Positions 53,384 to 60,652 of a stretch of 64,000 nucleotides of DNA are shown in pieces. The stretch is taken from contig NZ_JABEDH010000007.1 of the NCBI RefSeq assembly GCF_029285175.1, positions 62,001 to 126,000 of the forward strand, read 5' to 3'. A program made the position numbers and the translations under genes. Within the stretch, counting starts at the first letter, position 1. Each line of letters starts with the position of its first letter. Under the pieces are notes generated by a model. It saw only the letters and a list, made by a program, of their open reading frames with translations. It was not told the origin of the DNA and did not search any database. The stretch comes from Sulfitobacter sp. M05 (GTDB lineage: Bacteria > Pseudomonadota > Alphaproteobacteria > Rhodobacterales > Rhodobacteraceae).

Positions 53384-53545
53384 ATGCAATGGCTCGCAGA
53401 AAACTGGTTTCTCGTTCTCTTCGGCGGTGGCATGATTGCCATGCACTTGTTCGGTCACGGACATGGTGGGCACGGCAAAAAGAAACCTGATGAAGTGTCC
53501 AAAACTAACGCGGCCCCCGAAACGGATCGACAGGATGAACATTGA
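53384..53545 (+). CDS. DUF2933-like small membrane protein
   Basis: 53 aa from the ATG at 53384. One hydrophobic helix (NWFLVLFGGGMIAMHLFG) ends in a His/Gly-rich stretch (HGHGGHGKKK) and a polar tail. This is the common form of DUF2933 peptides in copper loci. It lies 43 nt after the DUF5676 gene and probably shares promoter C. Confidence 0.7.
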   Translation: MQWLAENWFLVLFGGGMIAMHLFGHGHGGHGKKKPDEVSKTNAAPETDRQDEH

Positions 53546-53668
53546 TGTATCCTAAGATTTGACACTGGACGACAATATTAACGGTACAAATCAAACCCAA
53601 AACAGCGACGCTGAGGATCTCCCTTGGGTCTACCCAAAAGAAATCCCGCTATCACTTAGGAAGTTTGT

Positions 53669-54571
53669 ATGCGCGCCATCATTTTAGCGAAGATTCTGTT
53701 GGCAATGATACTTTGGGCTGCATGCTTCCCACTGCTGACGATCGGCATAAAATTCGCGCCGCACCTTGCGTTTGCGACGCTACGTGCGCTCATTGCCGGA
53801 CTTATTCTAGTTGGTCTTGCTATGGCCCTTGGACGGCCAAGCCCGAAAGGTGTTCGCACATGGTTGACGCTTGCTTTAATTGGCCTTGGGGCAACCAGCC
53901 TGGGGTTTCTCGGCATGTTTCACGCAGCTGAATTGGTCTCACCCGGGATCGCGACCGTCATTGCCAATAGTCAACCGTTGCTCGCTGCGGGCCTTGCAGG
54001 TGTCGTCCTTGGCGAACGGTTAACACTTCGGGGCAAAGTTGGCCTTTCGTTAGGTTTTTCCGGTATTGTCATGATTGCAGCGCCAGGCCTTTTTGCTGGG
54101 GCGCAATCCAACTATATCATCGGTGTCAGTTACATCGTGCTTGCAGCACTTGGCATCACTGTCAGCAATATTGTTTTGAAACGGATCGCCGCCACGGTAG
54201 ACCCATTGATGACAATCGGATGGCAGTTTCTAATTGGGGCGGTTCCGCTTGCGATCCTCTCGGCATCCACTGAAACGCCGCTGGCGATTGACTGGTCTAT
54301 TTCCTTCATCGTGGTCCTGATCACCCTGTCTGTACTTGGGTCCGCTTTGGTCTACGTGTTGTGGATGTCCGTGTTGTCCGAAGTCGCATTAAGTCAGGCC
54401 AATGCCTTTAGTTTCCTTGTTCCCTTCTTCGGACTAACCATGGGCGTTCTGTTTTATAATGAAACGCTAAGTGCCGCAGTAATTTTCGGTATCGGTCTAG
54501 CGGTGGCTGGCGTGGCACTCGTAAGTAGAAACGGCGTTGTCGACACGGCGGATTTAGTTGCGGCTGAATGA
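53669..54571 (+). CDS. EamA-family (DMT) transporter
   Basis: 300 aa, ten membrane helices in two EamA repeats (KILLAMILWAACFPLLTIGI; then IGVSYIVLAALGITVSNIVL). This family exports or imports small metabolites; the substrate cannot be read. It has no special copper motif. It is the last gene before the plasmid-type block, so it may be the end of the inserted DNA. Confidence 0.85.
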   Translation: MRAIILAKILLAMILWAACFPLLTIGIKFAPHLAFATLRALIAGLILVGLAMALGRPSPKGVRTWLTLALIGLGATSLGFLGMFHAAELVSPGIATVIANSQPLLAAGLAGVVLGERLTLRGKVGLSLGFSGIVMIAAPGLFAGAQSNYIIGVSYIVLAALGITVSNIVLKRIAATVDPLMTIGWQFLIGAVPLAILSASTETPLAIDWSISFIVVLITLSVLGSALVYVLWMSVLSEVALSQANAFSFLVPFFGLTMGVLFYNETLSAAVIFGIGLAVAGVALVSRNGVVDTADLVAAE

Positions 54572-54805
54572 AAAACCATTCAAAAAAGATGTCCAAAACT
54601 GTCAATATTTAACATAAGTATCCTTATCAGTATTTTATCAGGTGGTAAAATTTTACCAACACATTTGCTTCTTAGCCACCTCGCTATCATAGAACTGCTG
54701 CCGGATTCACGTCGCGTTATTCGTGATAAAAGCTCCCTGCCCCATCTAGAGCTCCTGCGAATTAGGTTTTGGGCCGCAAGCAAAGTACGAGACGCCGCAC
54801 TCTGA
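54572..54805 (+). pseudogene. Open frame after the EamA gene, possible gene remnant
   Basis: The frame after the EamA stop stays open for 77 codons to a TGA at 54803, without an ATG. The last 36 residues look coding (LLPDSRRVIRDKSSLPHLEL, then RIRFWAASKVRDAAL), while the first half is AT-rich. It could be the 3' end of a disrupted backbone gene, perhaps the one whose start remains at 3568. Weak evidence; noted because it sits at the island-backbone boundary. Confidence 0.25.
54643..54658. repeat. Perfect 16-bp AT-rich palindrome
   Basis: TGGTAAAA-TTTTACCA is a perfect palindrome within an AT-rich gap (54600-54720) between EamA and the ParB-like gene. It may be an operator or partition/replication site. 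It does not fit the GTT-N4-GC-N4-AAC parS consensus of repABC plasmids. Confidence 0.5.
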
Positions 54806-54836
54806 TGGATTGTTCCGCGCCGTGCCTGATGCTGCT

Positions 54837-54923
54837 GAGAGGAAGAGGAAGGTCAGCCCGGGTTGCCGGGCTTTGAAGGGAGAGAGAGGCTCTCCCGGAC
54901 CGGCTCCAAGAAGGAGCTCTCCG
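54837..54923 (+). promoter_or_regulatory. Structured leader, family 1, before the ParB-like gene
   Basis: Elements in order: purine-rich GAGAGGAAGAGGAAGGTC; hairpin AGCCCGG-GTTG-CCGGGCT (54855-54872); second hairpin GGGAGAG-N5-CTCTCCC (54878-54896); GGTC (54851-54854) can pair with GACC (54898-54901), enclosing both; then AAGGAGCTCTCCG before the ATG. Leaders at 58697 and 60546 repeat this order with changed stems. Confidence 0.65.
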
Positions 54924-57035
54924 ATGACCAACCCTAAATCCAAATCCGCAGCCAAGTCCAAGGCGGCTGGCGCTGCCAGCTTGCCAGAGCTGGAACCGCA
55001 AATGATCCCGCTTAACAAGATTGTGATCAGCCCAAAGAACGTCCGCAAGACACCGGCGACCGATGACCAGGATGCCGAACTTTACGCCAGTATCAAAGAG
55101 ACCGGCCTCAAACAGAACCTTCTCGTGCACAAAGTTGGCACGAAGTTTCATGTGCATGCCGGCGGGCGACGTTTGGCGGCCCTGAACAAGCTGGCGGAAG
55201 AGAATATCATTAAGCCTAACCATCCGATCGCGTGCTCTGTGGAAGATCCGGATCAGGCCGAAGACACATCCGCTGCTGAAAACATGATCCGCGCCGCCAT
55301 GCATGCTGCCGATCAGTTCGAGGCATTTGCTGCATTGCGCAAAAAGGGTCGCTCTGAGGATGAGATTGCAAAACGGTTCGGGATTACTAACGATCTCGTG
55401 CGCCGGCGTCTCAAGCTCGCCTCGGTATCACCCGACCTGATGCAGATTTTTCGGGAAGGTGAGATGTCGCTCGATTGCGTCATGGCCTTCACATTGACCG
55501 ACGATCACGCGCGCCAGGTTGAAGCGTGGGAGGTAGTCAAGCAGCACTACAATCCCTCCCCCCATTCGATCCGGAACCATCTCACCCAGAAATCCTATTC
55601 CGGCTCCTCCAAACTGGCTCTGTTCGTCGGTATCGACGCATACAAGCAAGCAGGCGGTTCCGTCATTGAGGACCTCTTTTCCGAGCGCGACGCGATGCAT
55701 CTGGAGGATCCAGACTTGCTGGAGAAATTGGCGATGGATAAGCTACAAGGTCTGGTTGCGGACGCGACCAAGATCTGGAAATGGGCGGAGGCCTGTCTGG
55801 ACGTCGACTATGATAGCTTTCGTCCATACGGCCGGATCTATCCGCAACCGCTCGATCCCGATCCGAAGCTCGCCGCAGAAAAAACCAAACTGGAAAACCG
55901 TCACGCCGTCCTGGAAACGGATTACGATGAGCAGATGTGGACAGAGGAACTTCAGGAAGAAGAAGATCAGATCTGGAAACGCATCCGCGAAATCGACGAA
56001 ATCGAGGAAGCCAACGTTGCCTACACCGACGGTGACTACAAGATCGCCGGATGTATCGTAAGCATCTCCCATAATGGCGAGGCGCGGCTAGAAACCGGGT
56101 TGGTGCGACCCGCGGACATTCCCAAACCGGCCGATACTGATGTTGTAGATAACGCCGAAGGCGGATCATTTTCTAAAGGTAACAACACCCTTTCAGGACC
56201 GGCCATCGAGCTTCCGGCCGCGATGTCTCGACCCGATACCCCATTGAACGCAACCGACGCGGCGCGAAAGGCCCAAGGGATGCCACGGTCTCTGGCCGAC
56301 GATCTGCGGGCGACGCGGCATCAGATCATTCGGGCGCATTTGGCGGCTGATTATGCCACCGCCTATGACGCGATGCTCTATGCGATGGTCACCTCGGTTT
56401 TCGGCAATTACCGTCGCGAGTCTCCTCTTGATCTATCGCTGCGTCCCGCGACGACAACGGCATCACGGGAGACTCTGAAAGACACTGTTGCTGAACGCAT
56501 GCTCGAAGCGCTTAATGACGGTCTCAACATTGCTTGGATGGAGGCCAAGGCACCGGAGGATCTAGCGCAACTGTCAGCGCTGTCTGAGCCTGACAAACAG
56601 GCGTTGTTCGCGTGGTGTGCGGCCTATGCGCTGAACCAACAGCTCTCCAATGATACTGGCGCAAGCGCTGTGATCGAGGCGATCGGATCACGTCTCAATG
56701 TGGATGTTGCCGCCTGCTGGCGTCCGACGGCCGATACCTATTGGGGTCGGGTAAAGAAAGACCATGCACTCGATATGGCAAAGGCGTTGATTGATGATCG
56801 TTGGGCAGATGATAAGTCGGGGCTGCGCAAAGCCGAGATCGCAAAAGCGATGGAACAGGCCTTCTGCGACACGCCGCAAGAGGCGGCTGGTCTGACGGCA
56901 CAGGCCGCTGCCAAGACATCCCGCTGGTTGCCAGACGGAATGGTTGTTGGCGAAGAGGCAGCTAATCAGGCGAAACTCAACTCGGTAGAAGTTGACGCAG
57001 ACACCCTGCCCGCATTCATGAGCGACGCAGCTTAA
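54924..57035 (+). CDS. ParB/Spo0J-family plasmid protein, long form
   Basis: 703 aa from the ATG at 54924 (AAGGAG upstream). The ParB N-terminal domain spans residues of about 25-130, with LYASIKETGLKQNLLVHKV, HVHAGGRRLAALNKL (the CTP/DNA-binding box) and AAENMIRAAMHAADQFEAF. The HTH (DEIAKRFGITNDLVRRRLKL) follows. A long C-terminus of about 450 residues has an acidic coiled stretch (QEEEDQIWKRIREIDEIEE). Such long ParB-like proteins of alphaproteobacterial plasmids are not typical partition proteins; there is no parA next to it. It may be a nuclease or anti-defence protein. Confidence 0.85.
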   Translation: MTNPKSKSAAKSKAAGAASLPELEPQMIPLNKIVISPKNVRKTPATDDQDAELYASIKETGLKQNLLVHKVGTKFHVHAGGRRLAALNKLAEENIIKPNHPIACSVEDPDQAEDTSAAENMIRAAMHAADQFEAFAALRKKGRSEDEIAKRFGITNDLVRRRLKLASVSPDLMQIFREGEMSLDCVMAFTLTDDHARQVEAWEVVKQHYNPSPHSIRNHLTQKSYSGSSKLALFVGIDAYKQAGGSVIEDLFSERDAMHLEDPDLLEKLAMDKLQGLVADATKIWKWAEACLDVDYDSFRPYGRIYPQPLDPDPKLAAEKTKLENRHAVLETDYDEQMWTEELQEEEDQIWKRIREIDEIEEANVAYTDGDYKIAGCIVSISHNGEARLETGLVRPADIPKPADTDVVDNAEGGSFSKGNNTLSGPAIELPAAMSRPDTPLNATDAARKAQGMPRSLADDLRATRHQIIRAHLAADYATAYDAMLYAMVTSVFGNYRRESPLDLSLRPATTTASRETLKDTVAERMLEALNDGLNIAWMEAKAPEDLAQLSALSEPDKQALFAWCAAYALNQQLSNDTGASAVIEAIGSRLNVDVAACWRPTADTYWGRVKKDHALDMAKALIDDRWADDKSGLRKAEIAKAMEQAFCDTPQEAAGLTAQAAAKTSRWLPDGMVVGEEAANQAKLNSVEVDADTLPAFMSDAA

Positions 57036-57059
57036 CGCCAAGTCGAAAGGTTCAGCTCT

Positions 57060-57159
57060 TGGATCGTTCCCATCCCACCAAGGGATCGGGGGCGGTCCTA
57101 TCGCGCTGTCGGGCAAACCAGTGCCGAATGGGTCGGCCATCCCGCCATGGAGAAAGATC
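57060..57159 (+). promoter_or_regulatory. Structured leader, family 2, before the DUF3768 gene
   Basis: Core CGGTCCTATCGCGCTGTCGG (57093-57112) and a closing CATCCCGCCATGGAGAAAG before the ATG. The leader at 57592 shares the core CGGTCCTATC-N-G-N-CTG-N-CGGG and the CGCC/CGGAGA ending, so the two form a repeated family distinct from family 1. Confidence 0.55.
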
Positions 57160-57567
57160 ATGAACCAGGCAACACAATCTACCGCACCGCAAGATGAACA
57201 GGACGTCACCAATCCTGCGATTGCAGCGATCATCGCGCAACAAAACGATGCTTTCCGCACATCCGTGACCGCATCTTTCAAAGCGCCAAGTGTCCCGCCC
57301 GGCAAACTCGTCATGACAGCCGGCATCGCTGCACAAAGCGATGAATTCCGCGCTGCGCTCATCGAGGCGCTGGTCGCCTTCGATGCGTTCGACGCCAATA
57401 GCGACCCTTACGGATTGCACGAGATGGGTGTGCTCGAAATCGAAGGTGAACGCGTCTGGTTCAAATTTGATCTGTATGATGAAAACTACGAATACGGTGC
57501 GGAAACACCGACCGATCCCAAGCGAACCCGCCGTGTCCTGACGTTGCTGCTTCCATCCGAATACTAA
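57160..57567 (+). CDS. DUF3768 protein
   Basis: 135 aa from the ATG at 57160. The conserved DUF3768 region includes NDAFRTS, GKLVMTAGIA, NDPYG-like SDPYGLHEMGVLEIE and the acidic FKFDLYDENYEYG, ending VLTLLLPSEY. These proteins occur on alphaproteobacterial plasmids and mobile elements; the function is unknown. It lies 124 nt after the ParB-like gene and has its own leader. Confidence 0.85.
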   Translation: MNQATQSTAPQDEQDVTNPAIAAIIAQQNDAFRTSVTASFKAPSVPPGKLVMTAGIAAQSDEFRAALIEALVAFDAFDANSDPYGLHEMGVLEIEGERVWFKFDLYDENYEYGAETPTDPKRTRRVLTLLLPSEY

Positions 57568-57591
57568 CCGCAACACGTGCCCATTGATATC

Positions 57592-57686
57592 TGGACCGTT
57601 CTCATGATCGAGGACGGTCCTATCCGTCTGACGGGTTTCACAAGGGGCCGGATGATCCGGGCTCGCCCGTCACGGAGACCAGACAA
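57592..57686 (+). promoter_or_regulatory. Structured leader, family 2, second copy
   Basis: Core CGGTCCTATCCGTCTGACGG (57615-57634), preceded by GGACCGTTCTCATGATCGAG that can pair with GGACGGTCC, and followed by GGGCTCGCCCGTCACGGAGACC before the ATG at 57687. Confidence 0.55.
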
Positions 57687-58004
57687 ATGGCTAAACCCTG
57701 CGAATACAAAGTCACGCTTCACCCCGCCCACAAAGACCGCGGTTTCGTCGTCACCAAATACGACATCTTTGGTGGCACCTATCCCAGCAAAGAGTTTACC
57801 GCAGCCGGGATGGAGGATCTCGTCGATCAGGTCACGCATTTCGCGATGGAACATGGCGAGGGCTGTAACGCGTCGGTGCGCTGTCTCGCGCCGCGTAAAC
57901 CGCCCGGCTTCAAAAAGGCCACCGAGAACCTCTATTTCAACCTCTTGAGCAAGGAGCAGTTTGAGGCCGCCGAGGCCAGGAAGGCTGAAAGCGCCGCCGC
58001 CTGA
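57687..58004 (+). CDS. Plasmid-backbone protein of unknown function (105 aa)
   Basis: No signal or membrane helix. A compact alpha/beta pattern is visible: CEYKVTLHPAHKDRGFVVTK, AGMEDLVDQVTHFAMEHG, then CNASVRCLAPRKPPGFKK, ending in an Ala/Glu-rich helix. It shares the family-2 leader with the DUF3768 gene, so the two are probably expressed together. Followed by a terminator-like hairpin. Confidence 0.65.
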   Translation: MAKPCEYKVTLHPAHKDRGFVVTKYDIFGGTYPSKEFTAAGMEDLVDQVTHFAMEHGEGCNASVRCLAPRKPPGFKKATENLYFNLLSKEQFEAAEARKAESAAA

Positions 58005-58031
58005 TCAATCCAAAACATTAATACAAAGACC

Positions 58032-58066
58032 AAGGCTCGCCAATCACGGCGGGCCTTTTCGTCTTT
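58032..58066 (+). terminator. Rho-independent terminator
   Basis: A 10-bp stem (AAGGCTCGCC / GGCGGGCCTT, one G-T pair, 6-nt loop) followed by TTTTCGTCTTT. It separates the 57687 gene from the one at 58088. Confidence 0.7.
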
Positions 58067-58087
58067 GCCGGAAAGAGGAGAAGACCA

Positions 58088-58666
58088 ATGGAAAACCCCA
58101 TCTATGAGGAAACTTACCGAGACCACACCATCAAAATCATGTACGATACCGATCCCGAAAGCCCTCGCGACTTTGACAATATCGGCACGATGAATTGCTG
58201 GCACCGCCGCTACACTCTTGGCGACAAACACGACTATGCCGATCCCCGTGAGTTGCTGATCGACCTCTGCGACTTTGATAGCGATACCGAACTTTCGATG
58301 AACGCCCTGTTCGAGAGGGCCGAAAAGCGCGCCGTTATCTTACCGCTCTATCTCTATGATCACAGCGGCATCACCATCAACACCACAGGGTTTCACTGTC
58401 CGTGGGATTCCGGCCAGGTCGGCTACATCTATGTGACGCTGGATGACGTCCGCAAGGAACACAGCGTCACCCGCGTCTCAAAGAACTTGCGTACCAAGCT
58501 CGCAGATTATCTGCGCCAAGAAGTCCAAACCTACGACCATTATCTGACCGGAAATTGCTACGGCTTCGTTGTCGAAAAGGATGAGAACGAGGTCGCGTCC
58601 TGCTGGGGGTTTTTGGGCGATTATGACGGCTATTGTTTGGCTGAGGCTAAATCGTCGATGAACTGA
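58088..58666 (+). CDS. Conserved mobile-element protein (192 aa)
   Basis: Cytoplasmic, acidic. Distinctive stretches are LPLYLYDHSGITINTTGFHC, PWDSGQVGYIYVTLDDVRKE and a C-terminal YDHYLTGNCYGFVVEKDE. I recall proteins with the YDHSG..I and CPWDSGQVG motifs on many plasmids and phages, but no assigned function. GGAAAGAGGAG lies just before the ATG. It lies 83 nt after the previous gene, past the terminator. Confidence 0.7.
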   Translation: MENPIYEETYRDHTIKIMYDTDPESPRDFDNIGTMNCWHRRYTLGDKHDYADPRELLIDLCDFDSDTELSMNALFERAEKRAVILPLYLYDHSGITINTTGFHCPWDSGQVGYIYVTLDDVRKEHSVTRVSKNLRTKLADYLRQEVQTYDHYLTGNCYGFVVEKDENEVASCWGFLGDYDGYCLAEAKSSMN

Positions 58667-58696
58667 CACCGCCGCGCGTCTTGCTTGGCGGCGCGC

Positions 58697-58794
58697 CTGC
58701 CGGAAAGAGGGAGAGGCTGATTGGGAAAGGGCAAGCCTTCCCCTATGAGAGAGAGTTTCCGGGAAGGCGTCACCCCTCTTCAAGGAGCTTTCCG
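58697..58794 (+). promoter_or_regulatory. Structured leader, family 1, before the GHKL ATPase gene
   Basis: Purine-rich AAAGAGGGAGAGG; hairpin GGGAAAGG-N4-CCTTCCC; GAGAGAGTTTCCGGG; then CCCCTCTT, which can pair with the opening AAGAGGG; AAGGAGCTTTCCG before the ATG matches the 54911 leader almost base for base. Confidence 0.65.
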
Positions 58795-60459
58795 ATGAAT
58801 ACCCCAACATCCTTTCACGCCTGCGTCGCTGATGACGCGATCTCCAAGGTATCACGTCTGTTCAACGCCACATTCGAAGATATCTTTGCCGAATTATTTC
58901 AAAACGCACGCCGCGCCGGAGCGACACAGATCTCAGTGAGCCAGATCGATTATCCCAACATCGGTCCAGTTATCTGCCTGATCGACGACGGCCCCGGTCT
59001 TAACGATCCCAGAGACCTTTTCACACTGGGACAGAGCGCGTGGGACGAGGACGTTCAATCGATGGAAGACGCAGCTGGCATGGGGTTTTTCTCTTTGGCT
59101 GGTCGAAGGGTCAGGATCATAGCCCAGAAACAGGGCACGCCCCAATCTTGGATGATCGATGCCCAACCCGACAGTTTTGGCGGAACGGTTCCGATCACTT
59201 GCAATGACGGCCCCGCCAACCATGATGGCACCACGATCTTAATCGCCACCAAAGCCAACGAAAGCTATGTCGCTGCCGCCAACCACGCAGCGCGGTATTT
59301 GCCCTTTGACGTCATGGTCGACGGCGTGCGCGTCGAGCGCAAAGATTTCCTGTCAGATGCCGAGCACATCGAAGAGTGGAACGGCATTCGGATCGGGATC
59401 TATGAACGCGGCCCGATCAGTTTCCGTAACAACGAGACGGTCAATTTTCACGGAGTGACCCTCTATGGCCGCTTGCCGAGCGTGGGCCAAGAATTCCATC
59501 GATCATACTACGCACGTCTGGATGTCATCCAGTGCACAGATATCAAGCTGGTTCTGCCCGCCCGTAAGGAAATCGTCGAGAACGCCTTCATGGACGAACT
59601 GCGCACCCATATCAGCACCATCTTTTATCAACTGATCAAAGCAGCTGGACCGCATTCTCTCTCCTATGACAATTTCAAGCGCGCCGCCGAGTTTGGCATC
59701 CATTTGCCGCCAGCCGCGATGCAATTGCGTGTGTTCGAGCCGAGCCACGCGGACAGCGACCAAAATGGCTATGGCAAGGTCGAAGTGATTGACGCAGATG
59801 ATGTTGTCTTTGATTCAGAAGGTGGCGCGATCGAGGAGCAGAATCTCGCCTTCGCGCTCTCCGCCCAGCGTGCTGAAACCAAACTTTATGATCCTAAAGT
59901 CGGATTTGAAGGCTACGATTGGTATGACCAACTGGCCCGGGTGTCGGTCAAAGGATACCGCATCATCGGTGATACTGACACGGTGTGCGTCGAGCCGGGC
60001 AAACGCCACACGATGATCGAGCGGCCAGATCAATTGGAAATCCATTGCACATTGTCAGATGCGCCCCTTACCGAGGAATGGACCCTGGCAACGGACTGGT
60101 TGATCTTCGGGGAAGATGATTGGGGTCTGGATGAGGTTGATATCGTCGTCACCAAGGCGTCCAAGGCGACCAGTGCCGATCTCGTCGATTTCCTCGAACA
60201 TGCTCTGTTCAATCCATCGGATGATAGCGAAGCCGGGTCCTTCGATCAGCAGCAACGTTGGTTCCGTGATGAGGCTGAAGACCTCGCCATCAATATGCTC
60301 GAGACCAGCCTTGAGGCGCAAATCAATGCGATCACCCGCGTTATTGATCGCGAGCTCTATTGGCTGCGCCGACAGGATCAGATCATTACAGTCATTATTG
60401 GCAAGGGGCGGATTGATGTCAGCGGGTTGGCCACCCAGCAGGTGACAGCAGCTGAGTAA
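58795..60459 (+). CDS. GHKL/HSP90-like ATPase of the plasmid backbone
   Basis: 554 aa. The ATP-binding motifs are in order: N-box ELFQNARRAGATQI (about residue 32), G1 LIDDGPGLNDP (about 60), and G2 DAAGMGFFSLAGR (about 92). The rest of the protein has no recognised domain. The GHKL fold is shared with HSP90, MutL and Morc proteins, some of which act in defence or anti-defence. It sits between two genes with family-1 leaders. A role in plasmid establishment is inference. Confidence 0.82.
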   Translation: MNTPTSFHACVADDAISKVSRLFNATFEDIFAELFQNARRAGATQISVSQIDYPNIGPVICLIDDGPGLNDPRDLFTLGQSAWDEDVQSMEDAAGMGFFSLAGRRVRIIAQKQGTPQSWMIDAQPDSFGGTVPITCNDGPANHDGTTILIATKANESYVAAANHAARYLPFDVMVDGVRVERKDFLSDAEHIEEWNGIRIGIYERGPISFRNNETVNFHGVTLYGRLPSVGQEFHRSYYARLDVIQCTDIKLVLPARKEIVENAFMDELRTHISTIFYQLIKAAGPHSLSYDNFKRAAEFGIHLPPAAMQLRVFEPSHADSDQNGYGKVEVIDADDVVFDSEGGAIEEQNLAFALSAQRAETKLYDPKVGFEGYDWYDQLARVSVKGYRIIGDTDTVCVEPGKRHTMIERPDQLEIHCTLSDAPLTEEWTLATDWLIFGEDDWGLDEVDIVVTKASKATSADLVDFLEHALFNPSDDSEAGSFDQQQRWFRDEAEDLAINMLETSLEAQINAITRVIDRELYWLRRQDQIITVIIGKGRIDVSGLATQQVTAAE

Positions 60460-60466
60460 GATCAGC

Positions 60467-60493
60467 GACGGGATGGCTATCTGCTATCCCGTC
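60467..60493 (+). terminator. Hairpin after the GHKL gene
   Basis: GACGGGAT-N11-ATCCCGTC, a perfect 8-bp stem directly after the stop codon. There is no T-run, so termination is uncertain. Confidence 0.4.
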
Positions 60494-60545
60494 TCAGGAA
60501 CAAGAATACGACCCTCCCTCATTGCTAGGCGCGGTCCAGCATGGG

Positions 60546-60652
60546 TTTTCCGCAAAGAGGGAGAGGAAGGTCCGGGGAAAGGGCAAGCCCTCCCCGGTGT
60601 CAGAGAGAGTTCTGCGGGGATGGGTGGCAACCCTTTGACCTGGAGATTTCCC
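60546..60652 (+). promoter_or_regulatory. Structured leader, family 1, before the DarB-like gene
   Basis: AAAGAGGGAGAGGAAGGTC, hairpin CCGGGG-A3-GGGCAAGCCCT-CCCCGG (60572-60597), GAGAGAGTTCTG, small hairpin GGGTGGCAACCC, and GACC (60637-60640) pairing with GGTC (60569-60572) to enclose the structure; then TGGAG before the ATG. Confidence 0.65.

Noticed and set aside
54762-55304. Minus-strand ORF across the ParB leader and N-terminus
   Set aside because: Opposes a leader with conserved structure and a ParB domain; no coding features.
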